The notes under the pieces: generated by a model
Told to the model about the DNA's origin: nothing
The model's database searches: none
What the model saw: only the letters and a program-made list of their open reading frames with translations
Position numbers and translations under genes: made by a program
DNA from: Silvimonas sp. JCM 19000
GTDB lineage: Bacteria > Pseudomonadota > Gammaproteobacteria > Burkholderiales > Chitinibacteraceae
Assembly: GCA_001313065.1 (NCBI GenBank)
Contig: BBFD01000001.1
Coordinates: 1 to 63,377, forward strand
Reading direction: 5' to 3'
DNA: 63,377 nt
Part shown: in pieces, positions 42,927 through 53,941 of the stretch
How the letters are laid out: every line of letters begins with the position of its first letter
Position numbering within the stretch: the first letter of the stretch is position 1

Positions 42927-43806
42927 TGAACGAGCTCGTATTCGTGTTTCAACAAAACCCGCTGGTATTCAGCGGGTTTTTTTGTTGGTGCTGGGTCTGT
43001 TGGTCGGCAGCTTTCTCAATGTGGTGATTCACCGCCTGCCCATCATGATCGAGCGGCAATACCGCCAGGAATGCGCCGAGCTCGACCGGCCCGACGACTT
43101 TGAAGAACCGATGCCGCCCCGCCCGCGCTATAACCTAGTGTTGCCGCGCTCGGGTTGTCCACATTGCGGGCATATGATTACCGAGCTCGAAAATATTCCG
43201 CTGCTCAGCTGGTTGGCCTTGCGCGGCAAATGCAGCCAATGCAAGTCGCCGATCAGCATGCGCTATCCGTTCGTGGAATTGCTGACCGGATTGATGAGCG
43301 CAGCCGTCGGTTATCACTTTGGCTTTGGTATGGCCGCAGCGGGCGGCATCGTGCTGACGTGGTCGCTGATCGCCTTGTTTTTTTATTGATGCCGACACCT
43401 TCTTGCTGCCCGATTCGATCACGCTGCCGCTGCTGTGGCTGGGTCTGCTCTTCAATCTGGAGGGGCGTTTTGTGCCGCTGTCCGCTGCGGTGCTGGGCGC
43501 GGCGCTGGGTTACCTGATTTTATGGAGCGTCAACAAGGCCTATCGCCTGCTGCGCGGACATGACGGCATGGGCTACGGCGATTTCAAATTATTGGCCGCA
43601 CTGGGCGCCTGGTTTGGCTGGCAATGCATTCCGGCCATTGTGCTGTTTGCGTCCATCGCTGGCGTGATCATCGGGGCTATCAGCTGTGGGCAGCGCGCCG
43701 CGGCTTCGGTCGGCCATTTCCATTTGGCCCTTACCTGGCCGCCGCGGGCTGGATGACGTTGCTCTGGGGCGGGCAAGTGCAAAACTTTATCTTTGGTCTG
43801 AGCTAA
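42926..43806 (+). CDS. pilD: Prepilin peptidase/N-methyltransferase PilD
   Basis: About 292 residues, polytopic. It cleaves and N-methylates prepilins. [16 protein letters not shown], the zinc cysteines (CPHCGH and CSQCKSPIS) and the two catalytic Asp regions ([15 protein letters not shown] and [16 protein letters not shown]) are present. Frames break at T runs 42976-42982 and 43379-43385 and near 43681. A terminator-like hairpin (CCCGCTG/CAGCGGG plus T7) lies in its first 18 codons. Confidence 0.95.
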
Positions 43807-43872
43807 TCCCTGCCCCGGCTTGCCGCCGCTGCCGTTACAATCGGCCTCTGGTTAACGGCGCGTGGCAAGCAC

Positions 43873-44492
43873 ATGAAAGTTTTCGGGCTCACCGGCGGCG
43901 CGGGCAGCGGCAAGTCGGCTGTGGCCGCACTGCTACAACAGCATGGCGCGGCCATCATCGATACCGATGTGCTGGCGCACCAGCTGTCTCAGCCCCCTTC
44001 CCTCGCACTTATCGCCATCGCTGCACAATTTGGCCCGCAATATATAAACGCCGGCGGCGAGATGAACCGGGCCGCCATGCGCGACCGGGTGCTGGCCGAT
44101 CCAGCCGCGCGTGCACGGCTGGAAGCAATTTTTTTTCATCCGCTGATTTTGCAGGCCGCCCAGCAACAGTTGCTGGCGTTGCCTTCGGAACTCTCCTATG
44201 CAGTACTAGTCGTACCCTGCTGTTTGAAACGGCGCAATTTATTCCCTTGATTGATCTGTCCATTGTGGTGGATTGCCCCGAAGCCGTACAACGCGAACGT
44301 CTGCGATTACGCCCCGGCCTTACCGAAACCCGGATTACCCAATTACTTGCCGCGCAATGTACGCGCGAGCAGCGTTTGGCCCGTGCCGATCTGGTTCTGG
44401 ATAATTCCGGCACGCTGTTGCAACTCGACGCCGCGGTCGAGCAATTACATGCGCGATTGCTGGCGTATTCGGCCAGCCCTGCAGCAACGTGA
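43873..44492 (+). CDS. coaE: Dephospho-CoA kinase
   Basis: Last step of CoA synthesis. About 205 residues with P-loop MKVFGLTGGAGSGKSAVAAL, IIDTDVLAHQL and LLFETAQFIPLIDLSIVVDC. Frames break at the T8 run near 44130-44137 and near 44218. It follows pilD, as in many beta- and gammaproteobacteria. Confidence 0.94.
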
Positions 44493-44656
44493 TTAGCGTT
44501 ATATAAAGCGAATTGTGGCTGCGTAATTGCGCAGCGCTGCCCAGCCTGATTTCAACTCTTACCCCAATCCGCAAAGGCAAACTTACTAATGGGTTTTCAA
44601 ACTACCGGCCTTGCTGCAGAATTGCACATCTTTGCCTGCAAACGGCCTCACGTACC

Positions 44657-45413
44657 GTGATTAGCTACGAATTCCCCATCAACGAGCGCATCCGCACATT
44701 ACTGCGGCTGGAAGACTTGTATGACCGCACCGCTGTGCTCGCAGCGCGCGACCATGCACTTGACCACCATATGGCGCTGACCGGGCTGTTCGAGATCATG
44801 GAAGTGGCCAGCCGCGCAGATCTTAAATCTGATCTGCTGCAGGAACTCGAACGGCAACGCCAGGCATTGGCTGCGTTACGCCACAATCCGCATATCTCTG
44901 AAGACGCCCTGGAAAGAATTCTGGCCGACATCGAAGATACCCACGGCCAATTGCTGCAAATGACCGGCAAGGTCGGGCAGTATCTGCGCGAAAACGAATG
45001 GCTGATGGCCATCAAGCAGAGAATGGCGATCCCCGGCGGGGCCTGTGAATTTGATCTGCCGTCTTATCATTTCTGGCAACAGCAAGCACCAGAGCGGCGT
45101 AAAGCAGATCTGGATCGTTGGCTGTCACCGCTGATGCCTATCCGCCAAGGCATTTCGATTGTGCTGCGTTTGTTGCGTGACTCGGCCAAGGTGTCGCACT
45201 TTACTGCGCGGCAAGGGGCGTTTCAGCAAATGTCGGGCGGTAAAACCATCCAGATGCTGCGGGTGACATTACCGACTGATCTGCGTGGTGCCTGAATTGT
45301 CCGCCAATCGTTACGCCATCAATATCCGCTTTATTCAGCCGTCGACCTCGGGCGAACGTACCCGCCTGGTGGAAGCTGATATTGAATTTGCCCTGAGCTA
45401 CTGCAATCTATAA
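44657..45413 (+). CDS. zapD: Cell division protein ZapD (YacF)
   Basis: FtsZ-bundling protein of about 251 residues. Starts ISYEFPINERIRTLLRLEDL from a GTG. Family core: HHMALTGLFEIMEVASRADL followed by KSDLLQELERQRQAL, then RMAIPGGACEFDLPSYHFW and RYAINIRFIQPSTSG. One base is lost near 45291 (DLRG/APELSANRY). It lies in the conserved order coaE-zapD-yacG. Confidence 0.93.
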
Positions 45414-45417
45414 CGCC

Positions 45418-45603
45418 ATGACCGAACGCCTCGTAGCCTGCCCCATCTGTGGCAAACAAACCGCCTTTGCCCCCTCCAACCCACATCGGCCGTTCTGCAG
45501 CGCACGCTGCCGCGCGATCGACCTGGGCCAGTGGGCGAGCGAGGGTTATAAGGTTCCAGCCACCGAATCCACGCCGGATGAAGGCGAATATCCGCACGAC
45601 TAG
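45418..45603 (+). CDS. yacG: DNA gyrase inhibitor YacG
   Basis: A 61-residue zinc protein. The four zinc cysteines are in CPICGK and FCSARCRAIDLGQWASEGYK. The homologue binds GyrB and inhibits supercoiling. It starts 4 bp after zapD. Confidence 0.95.
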   Translation: MTERLVACPICGKQTAFAPSNPHRPFCSARCRAIDLGQWASEGYKVPATESTPDEGEYPHD

Positions 45604-45698
45604 GGTCGGTCCGGACGTCATCTGCTGTTCAAATATTTGTCATGGTGTAGTCATCGTTGACGCTTACCTTCTGCGATTATTCGAGGAGGAAAACAACG

Positions 45699-46453
45699 AT
45701 GCTTCAAGTACAAAGCAATCCAGCCAAAGCCCCCCGCCGTCAACTCTCCGTCGCACTGGCTCGCTCTGAAGACGACGTCCGCGCGGCGCAATCCTTGCGC
45801 TACAAAGTTTTCGCCGAAGAAATGGGCGCCCGCATCGTGACACGCGAACCGGGCCTGGATCAGGACCTGTTCGATACCTGGTGCGATCATCTGTTGGTCA
45901 TCGATGACCAGACCGGTGAGGTGGTCGGTACCTATCGCATCCTGGCGCCGCATCAGGCGCAAAAAACTGGGCAGCTACTACTCGGATACCGAATTTGACC
46001 TGACCCGCCTGCAGCATTTGCGCCCGCAGCTGGTCGAAATCGGCCGCTCTTGCGTTCATCCCGACTATCGCACCGGCGCCACCATTACGCTGCTGTGGAG
46101 CGGCCTGGCGGCTATATGCGCGAACGCGGTTACAACTACCTGGCGGGCTGTGCCAGCGTTTCCCTGATCGATGGCGGCCATACAGCGGCCAGCCTGTACC
46201 GCAAGCTGACCGAGACCGCCCTCGCCCCGGTTGAATACCGTGTTTTTTTTCCGCGCTGCCCGCTGCCACTGCAGGCGCTGGATCAAAAGCTGGACACCGA
46301 AGTGCCGGCCTTGATCAAAGGCTATCTGCGCGCGGGTGCGCAAGTGTGCGGCATGCCGGCATGGGATCCCGACTTCAACACCGCGGACTTCTTTATGCTG
46401 CTGGCAATGAACCAGGTGGACCAACGCTACGCCCGCCATTTTTTTTGCGCTAG
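45699..46453 (+). CDS. OlsB-like GNAT N-acyltransferase (ornithine lipid or related lipid synthesis)
   Basis: About 250 residues of the PF13444 type: VALARSEDDVRAAQSLRYKV, FDTWCDHLLVIDDQTGEVVG, TYRIL, LVEIGRSCVHPDYRTG and FFMLLAMNQVDQRYARHFLR. OlsB acylates ornithine with a 3-hydroxyacyl chain. An AGGAGG lies 9 bp before the ATG. Frames break at 45961-45966, near 46112, at 46244-46251 and at the T8 run 46440-46447. It is followed by a PlsC-type acyltransferase, the partner arrangement of OlsB-OlsA. Confidence 0.75.
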
Positions 46454-46651
46454 ATGTCCAGCCACATCGTACACGGGGATACCGCAATTGCTTACGGACT
46501 GGCGCGCAGCCTCTGGCGGTATCCTCTCGTCTCCGATTGACGACAGTCAGTAATATGACCATTTATCGCAGCCGCGGTAAGCAGCTACACTGAATTCTGA
46601 TTTTTTTCAGAAACCGTGCCCCGCCGGCCGTTACCGACTGCACCCGACCCC

Positions 46652-47510
46652 ATGATTGTATTTCGCAATGCATTGAGATTTAGTCGCCTGCTACGCTTCG
46701 GCCTGCACATGGTCTACGGCTTGCTGCTGGCCGGGCTGCGCTTCGGCAAGCTGGATCAAGCTGAACGCGTGATCTACATCCAGCGCTGGTGCACCCAGCT
46801 CACGCGCATACTCGGTATCGAAGTGCGCGTGCAGGGCGTAGCGCCGGGCACCTATCCCGCCAATCACCTGCTGCTGTCCAACCATATTTCGTGGCTGGAT
46901 ATTTTTTGTGCTGGATGCGGTGACGGTGTCACGCTTTGTCGCCAAATCCGAGATCGAACAGTGGCCACTGGTGGGCAAGCTGTGTGGTTATACCGGCACG
47001 CTGTTTATCCAGCGCGAAAAAAAGCGCGACGCAGCCCGGGTTAACAACGCCATGGTCGAAGCACTGCAAGCGCGCCATTGCGTTGCGGTGTTCCCGGAGG
47101 GCACCACCTCGGACGGCTCGAATATATTGCCGTTCCGCTCGTCGCTACTCCAGGCCGCTCTCGAAAGCCGCGCAACCATCCAGCCAGTGTATCTGCGCTA
47201 CACCGATGCGCACGGCAAGCTGAATCTGTCCCCGGCGTATATCAATGACATCTCGATTGTTAAATCGCTGTGGCAGATTCTGGGTGAGCGCCAGATGCGC
47301 GCCGAGATCAACTTTCTGGCGCCGTTTCCGGCCGAGAACGTGGACCGACGCAGCCTGACCCAAATGGTTGAGGCGCGGATCGTCGCGGCGCACAAGGCGC
47401 TCAACCACGGCGAGGGCGATTTCGAGAGTCTGTTCACCGCGCCGATCGCCACCAAGGTTTGCGACGACCGCGCCGCATCTCCCTGCCCGCATGGCCATCT
47501 TGTCGCTTGA
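46652..47510 (+). CDS. PlsC-family acyltransferase, OlsA-like
   Basis: About 280 residues with an N-terminal membrane segment and acyltransferase blocks NHISWLDIF (HX4D) and VFPEGTTSDGSNILPFRSSL. It would add the second acyl chain to lyso-ornithine lipid, or act on lysophosphatidate. The partner upstream favours the first. One frameshift at the T7 run near 46902-46908. The last residues are uncertain because a further frame change near 47465 is possible. Confidence 0.78.
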
Positions 47511-47525
47511 GCCCCGCGCGCAGAC

Positions 47526-48349
47526 TTAGCCCGCTTCGATTTCCTGATAACTGCGTAGCGCAGGTTGCTGATAAACCGCGCCACTATCGATATCCACGGC
47601 AGTGAGCTGGCCGCCCCAGATGCAGCCGTATCGGTGGCCCAGACGTTCTCCAGCAGTTTCAAGCCAAGCGCGGACCAATGTCCGATTAGTGCACGCGGGG
47701 CCGGCGTACGCTCAGGGGCTTCGAACCACGGGTACAAGCCAGCTGGCGCGCTATCCACTTCACCCTTGAACTTGAGTTGCAGATTGAAATCCTTGTCGAC
47801 AAAGCGCATGCGTGTGCATGCGTTTACAGTAAAGCGCAGCTTGTCGATTTTCGATTTTGCCTCGTCCCAATGCGCTGGCTGATTGCCGTACATTTGCTCA
47901 AGAAAACTTTTCCAGTCATTGCCACGCAACACCGCCTCGACCGCTGCGGTTTGCTCCATCGCCTTGGCCTTGCTCCATCCGGGCCAGATACCGGCATGCA
48001 CCACTACCGCTACATCCAGATCGATCATCAAAGGCTGAAACCGCAGCCAGTCGCAGAATGCAGCACACTGCGGATGTGCCAGGATAGCATCTAGCGTATC
48101 GCCCGGTTTACGTTTGGAAATACCCGCTGCCACGGCCAACAAATGCAGATCATGATTGCCGAGGACCGTTTGCACACTGTCCGCATGCGTGGTCACCCAC
48201 CGCAGCACCTCCAGCGACTTGGGGCCGCGATTGACCAGGTCGCCGACAAAGAAAATCCGGTCGCGAGTCGCATCGAACTGCAGCGTCCCGAGCAACAAAT
48301 CGAGCTCGTCAAAGCAACCTTGTACATCACCAATCACATATCGTGCCAT
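47526..48349 (-). CDS. apaH: Symmetrical bis(5'-nucleosyl)-tetraphosphatase ApaH
   Basis: Metallophosphatase of about 275 residues splitting Ap4A to ADP. MARYVIGDVQGCFDELDLLL, FVGDLVNRGPKSLEVLRW, VLGNHDLHLLAVA, VVVHAGIWPGW and LIGHWSALGL give the metal-binding motifs. A frameshift near 47622 hides the true end, RSYQEIEAG. It is convergent with olsA-like and divergent from the HDOD gene. Confidence 0.93.
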
Positions 48350-48424
48350 GCTGATCCTGTCGGGCTACGCGGCTGCTTCGTGGGCAGCCGCCGGAATATC
48401 GTACTTAGCGGGAGCGAGTAAAAA

Positions 48425-49345
48425 ATGTCAGACCAGAAATCCGTCGCCAACTGGACGGCCAGGTTAACGGGTATCGATCTGCCGGTGCTGGAGTATACGC
48501 TGGCCGAAATTGCGGCGTTGCGGGATAAACTTGATGACGTCAGCTATCACCACCTCGCTGACCTTATCCATAAAGACCCCCTGCTGACTGTGCGTGTATT
48601 GCGATATCAGCAGGCTCACCGCGCCAGCCATCAAACCCGCGACGTGGTCACGGTGGACCGCACGCTGTTAATGATAGGTACACGCGGCTTCGTTCGCGAG
48701 TTTGGCCGGGCACCACCCTTGCAGCTGGTGCTGGCCAACAAGCCCAACGCGCTCTCCGGCGCAACCGCGGCGCTGGAGCGGGCCGCCTTCGCCGCCAGGC
48801 TGGCCAAAGCGTTTAGCGATAGACGTTTTGATATCGACCCGCAGGAAGTAACCACGGCAGCCTTGCTCCACAATCTGGCCGAGATCCTGCTGTGGATAGC
48901 GGCGCCAGCCGAAGCAGCACGCATCGAAGCATCGCTGGCGGCGCACCCTGGGCTGCGCAGCCAGCAGGCACAGCTAGACGTGCTTGGCTGCACCTTGGCC
49001 GAGTTGCAGCTGGAAATCGCCAAAGCATGGCATTTGCCCGCGCTATTGCAGCATCTGATGGATCAGCAATATGCCAGCGAGCCACGCGTGCGGACCGTAC
49101 ATCTCGCTACCGACCTGGCCCGGCATCTGGGGCATGGCTGGTACGATCCCGCCCTCCCCGACGACTATAGCGGGGTGGCCGCGTTAATTAATCTGGATGC
49201 CGAAGCGGCCTATGCGCTGGTACTGCAGGTTGCGCTCAAAGCAGCACATGCCTGGCGTATTTATGGCGTATCACCCGCCGTGGCCACCCGCCCCCACCAG
49301 GCGCTCGACAAAAAAAATAAGCTGGCACGAATGCCAGCCTTATAG
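48425..49345 (+). CDS. HDOD domain-containing protein
   Basis: About 300 residues. An N-terminal HDOD domain shows LADLIHKDPLLTVRVLRYQQ, TVDRTLLMIGTRGFVREFG, AALLHNLAEILLWIAAPAEA and HLPALLQHLMDQQ. HDOD proteins act in signal transduction, often linked to c-di-GMP or motility; no output domain is seen. The last codons run into the rplQ terminator. Removing two A from the A8 run at 49310-49317 would give an earlier stop at 49318-49320. Confidence 0.8.
   Translation: MSDQKSVANWTARLTGIDLPVLEYTLAEIAALRDKLDDVSYHHLADLIHKDPLLTVRVLRYQQAHRASHQTRDVVTVDRTLLMIGTRGFVREFGRAPPLQLVLANKPNALSGATAALERAAFAARLAKAFSDRRFDIDPQEVTTAALLHNLAEILLWIAAPAEAARIEASLAAHPGLRSQQAQLDVLGCTLAELQLEIAKAWHLPALLQHLMDQQYASEPRVRTVHLATDLARHLGHGWYDPALPDDYSGVAALINLDAEAAYALVLQVALKAAHAWRIYGVSPAVATRPHQALDKKNKLARMPAL
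49310..49342 (-). terminator. Terminator of the ribosomal protein superoperon after rplQ
   Basis: On the minus strand GCTGGCA/TGCCAGC forms the stem and is followed by a run of eight T. It lies 14 bp after the rplQ stop. Confidence 0.85.
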
Positions 49346-49355
49346 GGACGTCAAG

Positions 49356-49751
49356 TCATTGGCGCTTATTCAGCGTCAACGGCTCAACATCATCCGGACG
49401 ATCCACGAGTTCGACCAGTGCCATCGGAGCGTTGTCGCCCTGACGGAAGCCGCACTTCAGGATACGCAGGTAACCACCGTTACGGGTCGCGTAGCGCGGC
49501 CCGAGGATGTCAAACAGCTTGACCACGATCTCGCGATCGCGAGTACGGTCAAATGCCAGACGGCGGTTAGCCAGGCTCGGTGCCTTACCCAGGGTAATCA
49601 GCGGCTCCGCAACGCGGCGCAGCTCTTTTGCCTTGGGCAGGGTAGTCTTGATAACTTCATGACGCAGCAGCGCATTCGCCAGGTTGCGCAGCAGCGCCTG
49701 ACGGTGAGCCGACGTGCGGTTCAGTTTACGATTGGCAAGACGGTGACGCAT
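49356..49751 (-). CDS. rplQ: 50S ribosomal protein L17
   Basis: A 131-residue intact frame starting [20 protein letters not shown], with [19 protein letters not shown] and [20 protein letters not shown]. Last gene of the alpha operon, followed by its terminator. Confidence 0.98.
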   Translation of the reverse strand: MRHRLANRKLNRTSAHRQALLRNLANALLRHEVIKTTLPKAKELRRVAEPLITLGKAPSLANRRLAFDRTRDREIVVKLFDILGPRYATRNGGYLRILKCGFRQGDNAPMALVELVDRPDDVEPLTLNKRQ

Positions 49752-49754
49752 TTG

Positions 49755-50758
49755 TCAATTCCTTTCCGTTGACCGCTCAGGCTTTTCCAAGCCGACCGGA
49801 GGCCAGTTTTCGAGGCGCATGCCCAGGCTCAAACCCTTGGAGGCCAGCACTTCCTTGATTTCGTTCAAGGATTTGCGACCCAGATTCGGCGCCTTCAACA
49901 ATTCTGTTTCGGTGCGCTGGATCAGGTCCCCGATGTAATAAATGTTTTCAGCCTTCAGGCAATTAGCCGAACGCACGGTGAGCTCAAGGTCGTCAACCGG
50001 ACGCAGCAGGATCGGATCGATCTGCGGCGCACTCGGCTTCTCTTCTTCAACCGGCGTGCCTTCCAGGTCTGCAAACACAGACAGCTGGTCAACCAGAATA
50101 CGCGCCGCCTGGCGGACCGCGTCTTCCGGCGTCAACACGCCATTGGTTTCGATATCGAGAATCAGACGATCCAGGTCGGTACGCTGTTCAACACGCGCAC
50201 TTTCCACTGCGTAGCTCACGCGGCGGATCGGGCTGAACGAGGCGTCCAGTTGGATCGTGCCGATGCTACGGCTTTCTTCGCGGCCCAGACGCGCTGGTGC
50301 CGGTTGATAGCCGCGGCCCTTCTCGACCTTGACTTCCATGTTCAGCTTGCCACCCGCAGACAGGTGAGCAATGACGTGGTCGGGGTTAACCACTTCCACG
50401 TCATGCGGCACCTGGATATCAGCGGCGGTAACCAGCCTTCGCCTTCCTTCGAGAGCGTCAGCGTTACGGCATCACGGCCGTGCAGCTTCAGAACGACGCC
50501 CTTCAGATTCAGAAGGATATCGACCACGTCTTCCTGGACGCCATCCAGCGCCGAGTATTCATGGACGATACCTTCGATCTTGACTTCGGTCGGCGCGTAG
50601 CCAGGCATCGAAGACAGCAGGATGCGGCGCAGGGCGTTACCGAGGGTATGGCCATAACCGCGCTCGAACGGCTCCATAACCACTCGCGCTTGCGCGCTGG
50701 TTTGGGCCTGCACGTCGATGATGCGCGGCTTGAGCAACTCATTAGCGAGGTTTTGCAT
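49755..50758 (-). CDS. rpoA: DNA-directed RNA polymerase subunit alpha
   Basis: About 333 residues. The N-terminal dimerisation domain has [20 protein letters not shown] and [20 protein letters not shown]; the C-terminal domain has [20 protein letters not shown] and [20 protein letters not shown]. One frameshift near 50433 in this essential gene is certainly an error. Located between rpsD and rplQ. Confidence 0.98.
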
Positions 50759-50794
50759 ATATTCAGTATCCCTTAGCCTTACCGGGGCTGGTTA

Positions 50795-51415
50795 TCACTT
50801 GGAGTAGAATTCCACGACCAGCGATTCGTTGATGTCGCTGGACAGATCGGAACGCTCCGGCATGTTCTTGAAGACACCTTCCATCTTCTTCGAATCAACC
50901 TGCACCCAACCCGGGAAACCAATGCCTTCTGCCAGAGCCAGCGCTTCTTGCACACGCGCTTGCTTCTTGGCCTTCTCGCGAACGGCTACCACATCACCGG
51001 CTTTCACCTGGAACGACGGAATGTTCACCACGCCGTTGTTCACGACGATAGCTTTGTGGGAAACCAACTGACGGGCTTCGGCACGGGTAGATGCATAACC
51101 CATGCGATACACCACGTTGTCCAGACGCGTTTCAAGAATCTTCAACAGGTTTTCACCGGTCGAGCCCTTGCGACGGCTGGCTTGTTCAAAATAACGACGG
51201 AACTGACGTTCCAGTACGCCGTAGATACGACGGATCTTCTGCTTCTCGCGCAGGTGGACGCCATAATCAGAGAGGCGAGGCGTCTTAGCGCCATGCTGGC
51301 CTGGGGCTTGTTCCAGCTTGCACTTGCTGTCGAGCGAGCGACGAGCGCTCTTGAGGAAAAGATCCGTACCTTCACGGCGTGCAAGTTTGCACTTGGGTCC
51401 AATATAACGAGCCAT
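50795..51415 (-). CDS. rpsD: 30S ribosomal protein S4
   Basis: A 206-residue intact frame: [40 protein letters not shown] and ending [11 protein letters not shown]. The S4 RNA-binding domain is complete. S4 is an assembly initiator and, in many bacteria, the autogenous repressor of this operon. Confidence 0.98.
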   Translation of the reverse strand: MARYIGPKCKLARREGTDLFLKSARRSLDSKCKLEQAPGQHGAKTPRLSDYGVHLREKQKIRRIYGVLERQFRRYFEQASRRKGSTGENLLKILETRLDNVVYRMGYASTRAEARQLVSHKAIVVNNGVVNIPSFQVKAGDVVAVREKAKKQARVQEALALAEGIGFPGWVQVDSKKMEGVFKNMPERSDLSSDINESLVVEFYSK

Positions 51416-51429
51416 GACTTACTCCGGGA

Positions 51430-51822
51430 TTAGATACGACGCTTCTTCGGGGGACGGCAGCCGTTGTGCGGCACTGGAGTCACATCCGAGATGCTGGTGA
51501 TCTTGAAACCGAGAGCGTTGAGTGCACGTACGGCAGACTCACGACCCGGGCCCGGCCTTGATGCGAACTTCGAGGTTCTTTACACCATATTCCTGGGCAA
51601 CTTTACCAGCGTGCTCTGCTGCAACCTGTGCAGCAAAGGGTGTACTTTTCCGAGAGCCTTTAAAACCAGCACCGCCCGAGGTAGCCCAGGAGAGAGCATT
51701 CCCTTGGCGATCAGTGATGGTCACGATCGTGTTGTTGAAGGACGCATGTACATGCGCAATTCCTTCAGACACGCTCTTTTTTTGACTTTCTTACGCACAC
51801 GCACTGTGTTTGCTTTAGCCAT
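51430..51822 (-). CDS. rpsK: 30S ribosomal protein S11
   Basis: About 130 residues: [40 protein letters not shown] and the end [18 protein letters not shown]. Compensating frame breaks occur near 51545 and in the T7 run 51777-51783. Confidence 0.97.
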
Positions 51823-51854
51823 TCTAAAATCCTTTAGTTACTGCCTGCCGGTGA

Positions 51855-52216
51855 TTACTTCTTACCGGCGATTGCCTTGCGCGGACCTTACGAGTGCGAG
51901 CATTCGTACGAGTACGTTGACCACGCACCGGCAGACCTTTGCGGTGACGGAAACCACGATAGCAGCCAAGGTCCATCAGACGCTTGATGCTCATGGTTAC
52001 TTCACGGCGCAAATCGCCTTCGACGGTGTACTTGCCAACTTCGTCGCGCAGTTTGTCGAGTTCAGCATCGCTGAGATCTTTGACCTTCTTGGTCGGCTCG
52101 ATCGCAGACGCCGCGCAGACTGCATATGCGCGGGTGCGGCCGATACCGTAGATCGCTTGAAGGCCGATCACAGTGTGCTGGTGATTAGGGACGTTAACCC
52201 CAGCAATACGGGCCAT
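51855..52216 (-). CDS. rpsM: 30S ribosomal protein S13
   Basis: About 120 residues: [54 protein letters not shown] and the corrected end [11 protein letters not shown]. One base is lost near 51883. It is the first gene of the alpha operon and is preceded by a near-consensus promoter. Confidence 0.97.
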
Positions 52217-52247
52217 ACTTCTTACCCCAGGTAAAAAAAAGTTGCAG

Positions 52248-52276
52248 ATTATAACGCTAAAAGCCGATTGCCTCAA
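52248..52276 (-). promoter_or_regulatory. Promoter of the alpha operon (rpsM-rpsK-rpsD-rpoA-rplQ)
   Basis: On the minus strand TTGAGG (52271-52276) and TATAAT (52248-52253) are spaced by 17 bp. It partly overlaps the rpmJ stop codon and lies about 30 bp before the rpsM ATG. Confidence 0.75.
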
Positions 52277-52390
52277 TCAGCCTTGGCGTTGCTTATGCCG
52301 CGGGTCGGTGCAGATCACGCGCACAACACGGTTGCGGCGAATGATTTTGCAGTTGCGGCAAATTTTCTTGACCGATGCTTGAACTCTCAT
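52277..52390 (-). CDS. rpmJ: 50S ribosomal protein L36
   Basis: A 37-residue intact frame, too short for most ORF listings: [20 protein letters not shown] and then [17 protein letters not shown]. The zinc ligands Cys, Cys, Cys and His of the C+ form are present. It is preceded by AGGAAGGACAG. Confidence 0.97.
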   Translation of the reverse strand: MRVQASVKKICRNCKIIRRNRVVRVICTDPRHKQRQG

Positions 52391-52614
52391 CGTCTGTCCT
52401 TCCTGTCAAAATGAAATTCCGGGACCAATGCCCGGAACACGATGCAGTGCCTGGCGAATCACTTTCCGGCTGAGCCGGCCAGTCATTCATCAAGCTCCAC
52501 ATGTCCGATTTCGAGTGATTTTGAAGCATGCCAAAGCGACAACTTCTCAATGATCTCGACCTGCACAAGCGGCGGCAACTTGCGTCACCACCGCCGTGTT
52601 AATCAGGTAAGTAC
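52391..52614. other. Non-coding gap between secY and rpmJ where infA is expected
   Basis: These 224 bp carry no infA-like sequence in any frame. They contain a hairpin at 52417-52437 (TTCCGGG/CCCGGAA followed on the minus strand by a T-rich tract), which may be a terminator or attenuator after secY. Confidence 0.65.
52417..52437 (-). terminator. Hairpin between secY and rpmJ
   Basis: A 7-bp stem with a 7-nt loop, followed on the minus strand by TTTCATTTT. It is weaker than the other terminators in the window. Confidence 0.5.
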
Positions 52615-53923
52615 TCAGGCCGCGCCCTTGAAATTGGCTTTCTTGAGCAGGCTTTCATATTGATGCGACATCACGTAGGACTGCATTTGTGCCATGAAGT
52701 CCATCGTCACGACCACCAGAATCAACAACGAGGTACCACCAAAGTAGAACGGTACGTTCCACTTCAGAATCAGGAACTCGGGGATCAGGCAGATGACGGT
52801 GATATAAATCGCACCGATCAAGGTTAACTTGAGAATCAGCTTCTCGATGTAACGCGCAGTATGTTCGCCGGGGCGATAGCCCGGGATCATCGCACCGCTC
52901 TTCTTCAGGTTATCCGCGGTTTCCTTGGGATTGAAAACCAGCGCCGTGTAGAAGTAGCAGAAAAAAGATGATCGCAGCAGCATACAGGATTACATACAGC
53001 GGCTGACCCGGGTGCAGCATGTCACCGATCGATTTGAGCCACGAGAATCGCGCATTGTTACCCGTCCACGACAGAACCGTAGCCGGAAACAGAATGATCG
53101 ACGAAGCAAAAAATCGGCGGGATCACACCAGCCATATTGATCTTGAGCGGCAAATGCGTACTTTGCGCTTGCATGATGCGGTTACCGACCTGGCGCTTGG
53201 CGTAGTTCACCGGCACTTTACGTTGCCCGCGCTCTACAAACACAACCGCTGCCGTCAGCAGAATCACACCCACAAACAGACCCAGTACCAGCAATACCGG
53301 CAGACCCTGGCTAGCCAGCGTCAGCGTCTTGCCAATTGCAGAGGCACGCCCGCCGCAATACCTGCACAGATCAGGATCGAAATACCATTACCCAAGCCCC
53401 GCTCCGTGATCTGCTCACCCAGCCACATGAGGAACATCGTGCCAGTGACCAGGGTAACCACGGCCACAAACACGAATTGCGCATACGGCAGGACAACCAG
53501 ATTCGGCTGCTTGTACAGCATTGAAGCAATACCAAAGCTTTGCAGGGAGGCCAGGATGACCGTCGCATAACGCGTGTACTGCGTAATTTTGCGACGACCA
53601 GCCTCACCTTCTTTCTTCAGCTGCTTCAACTGGGGCAACACTTCGGCGGCCAACTGCAAAATAATGGACGACGAAATGTAGGGCATGATCCCGATGGCAA
53701 ACACGGTAAAGCGCGACAAGGCGCCACCCGAGAACATGTTGAACATGTTCAGCAGGCCCGTTTGCGAGGACTCGAACAACCGAGCCAACTCGCCCGGATT
53801 GATCCCTGGTACGGGGATGTGTGCACCGATACGGTACACAATCAACGCCCCTACCATGAACCAGATCCGTTTCTTCAGATCTGCAAACTTGCTCGCAGAA
53901 CCAGCCAGAGCGGGATTCGCCAC
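52615..53923 (-). CDS. secY: Protein translocase subunit SecY
   Basis: Channel of the Sec translocon, about 436 residues and ten membrane segments. Seen are [46 protein letters not shown]-type motif [30 protein letters not shown] and [20 protein letters not shown] start at 53923. Frames break near 53337, 53110-53115 and 52960-52965. Confidence 0.97.
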
Positions 53924-53941
53924 GTTTCAGCCTCTCAGCAA

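Noticed and set aside
50342..50758. Truncated RpoA
   Set aside because: The rest of RpoA continues in another frame to 49755; RpoA is essential and the break is a single-base error.
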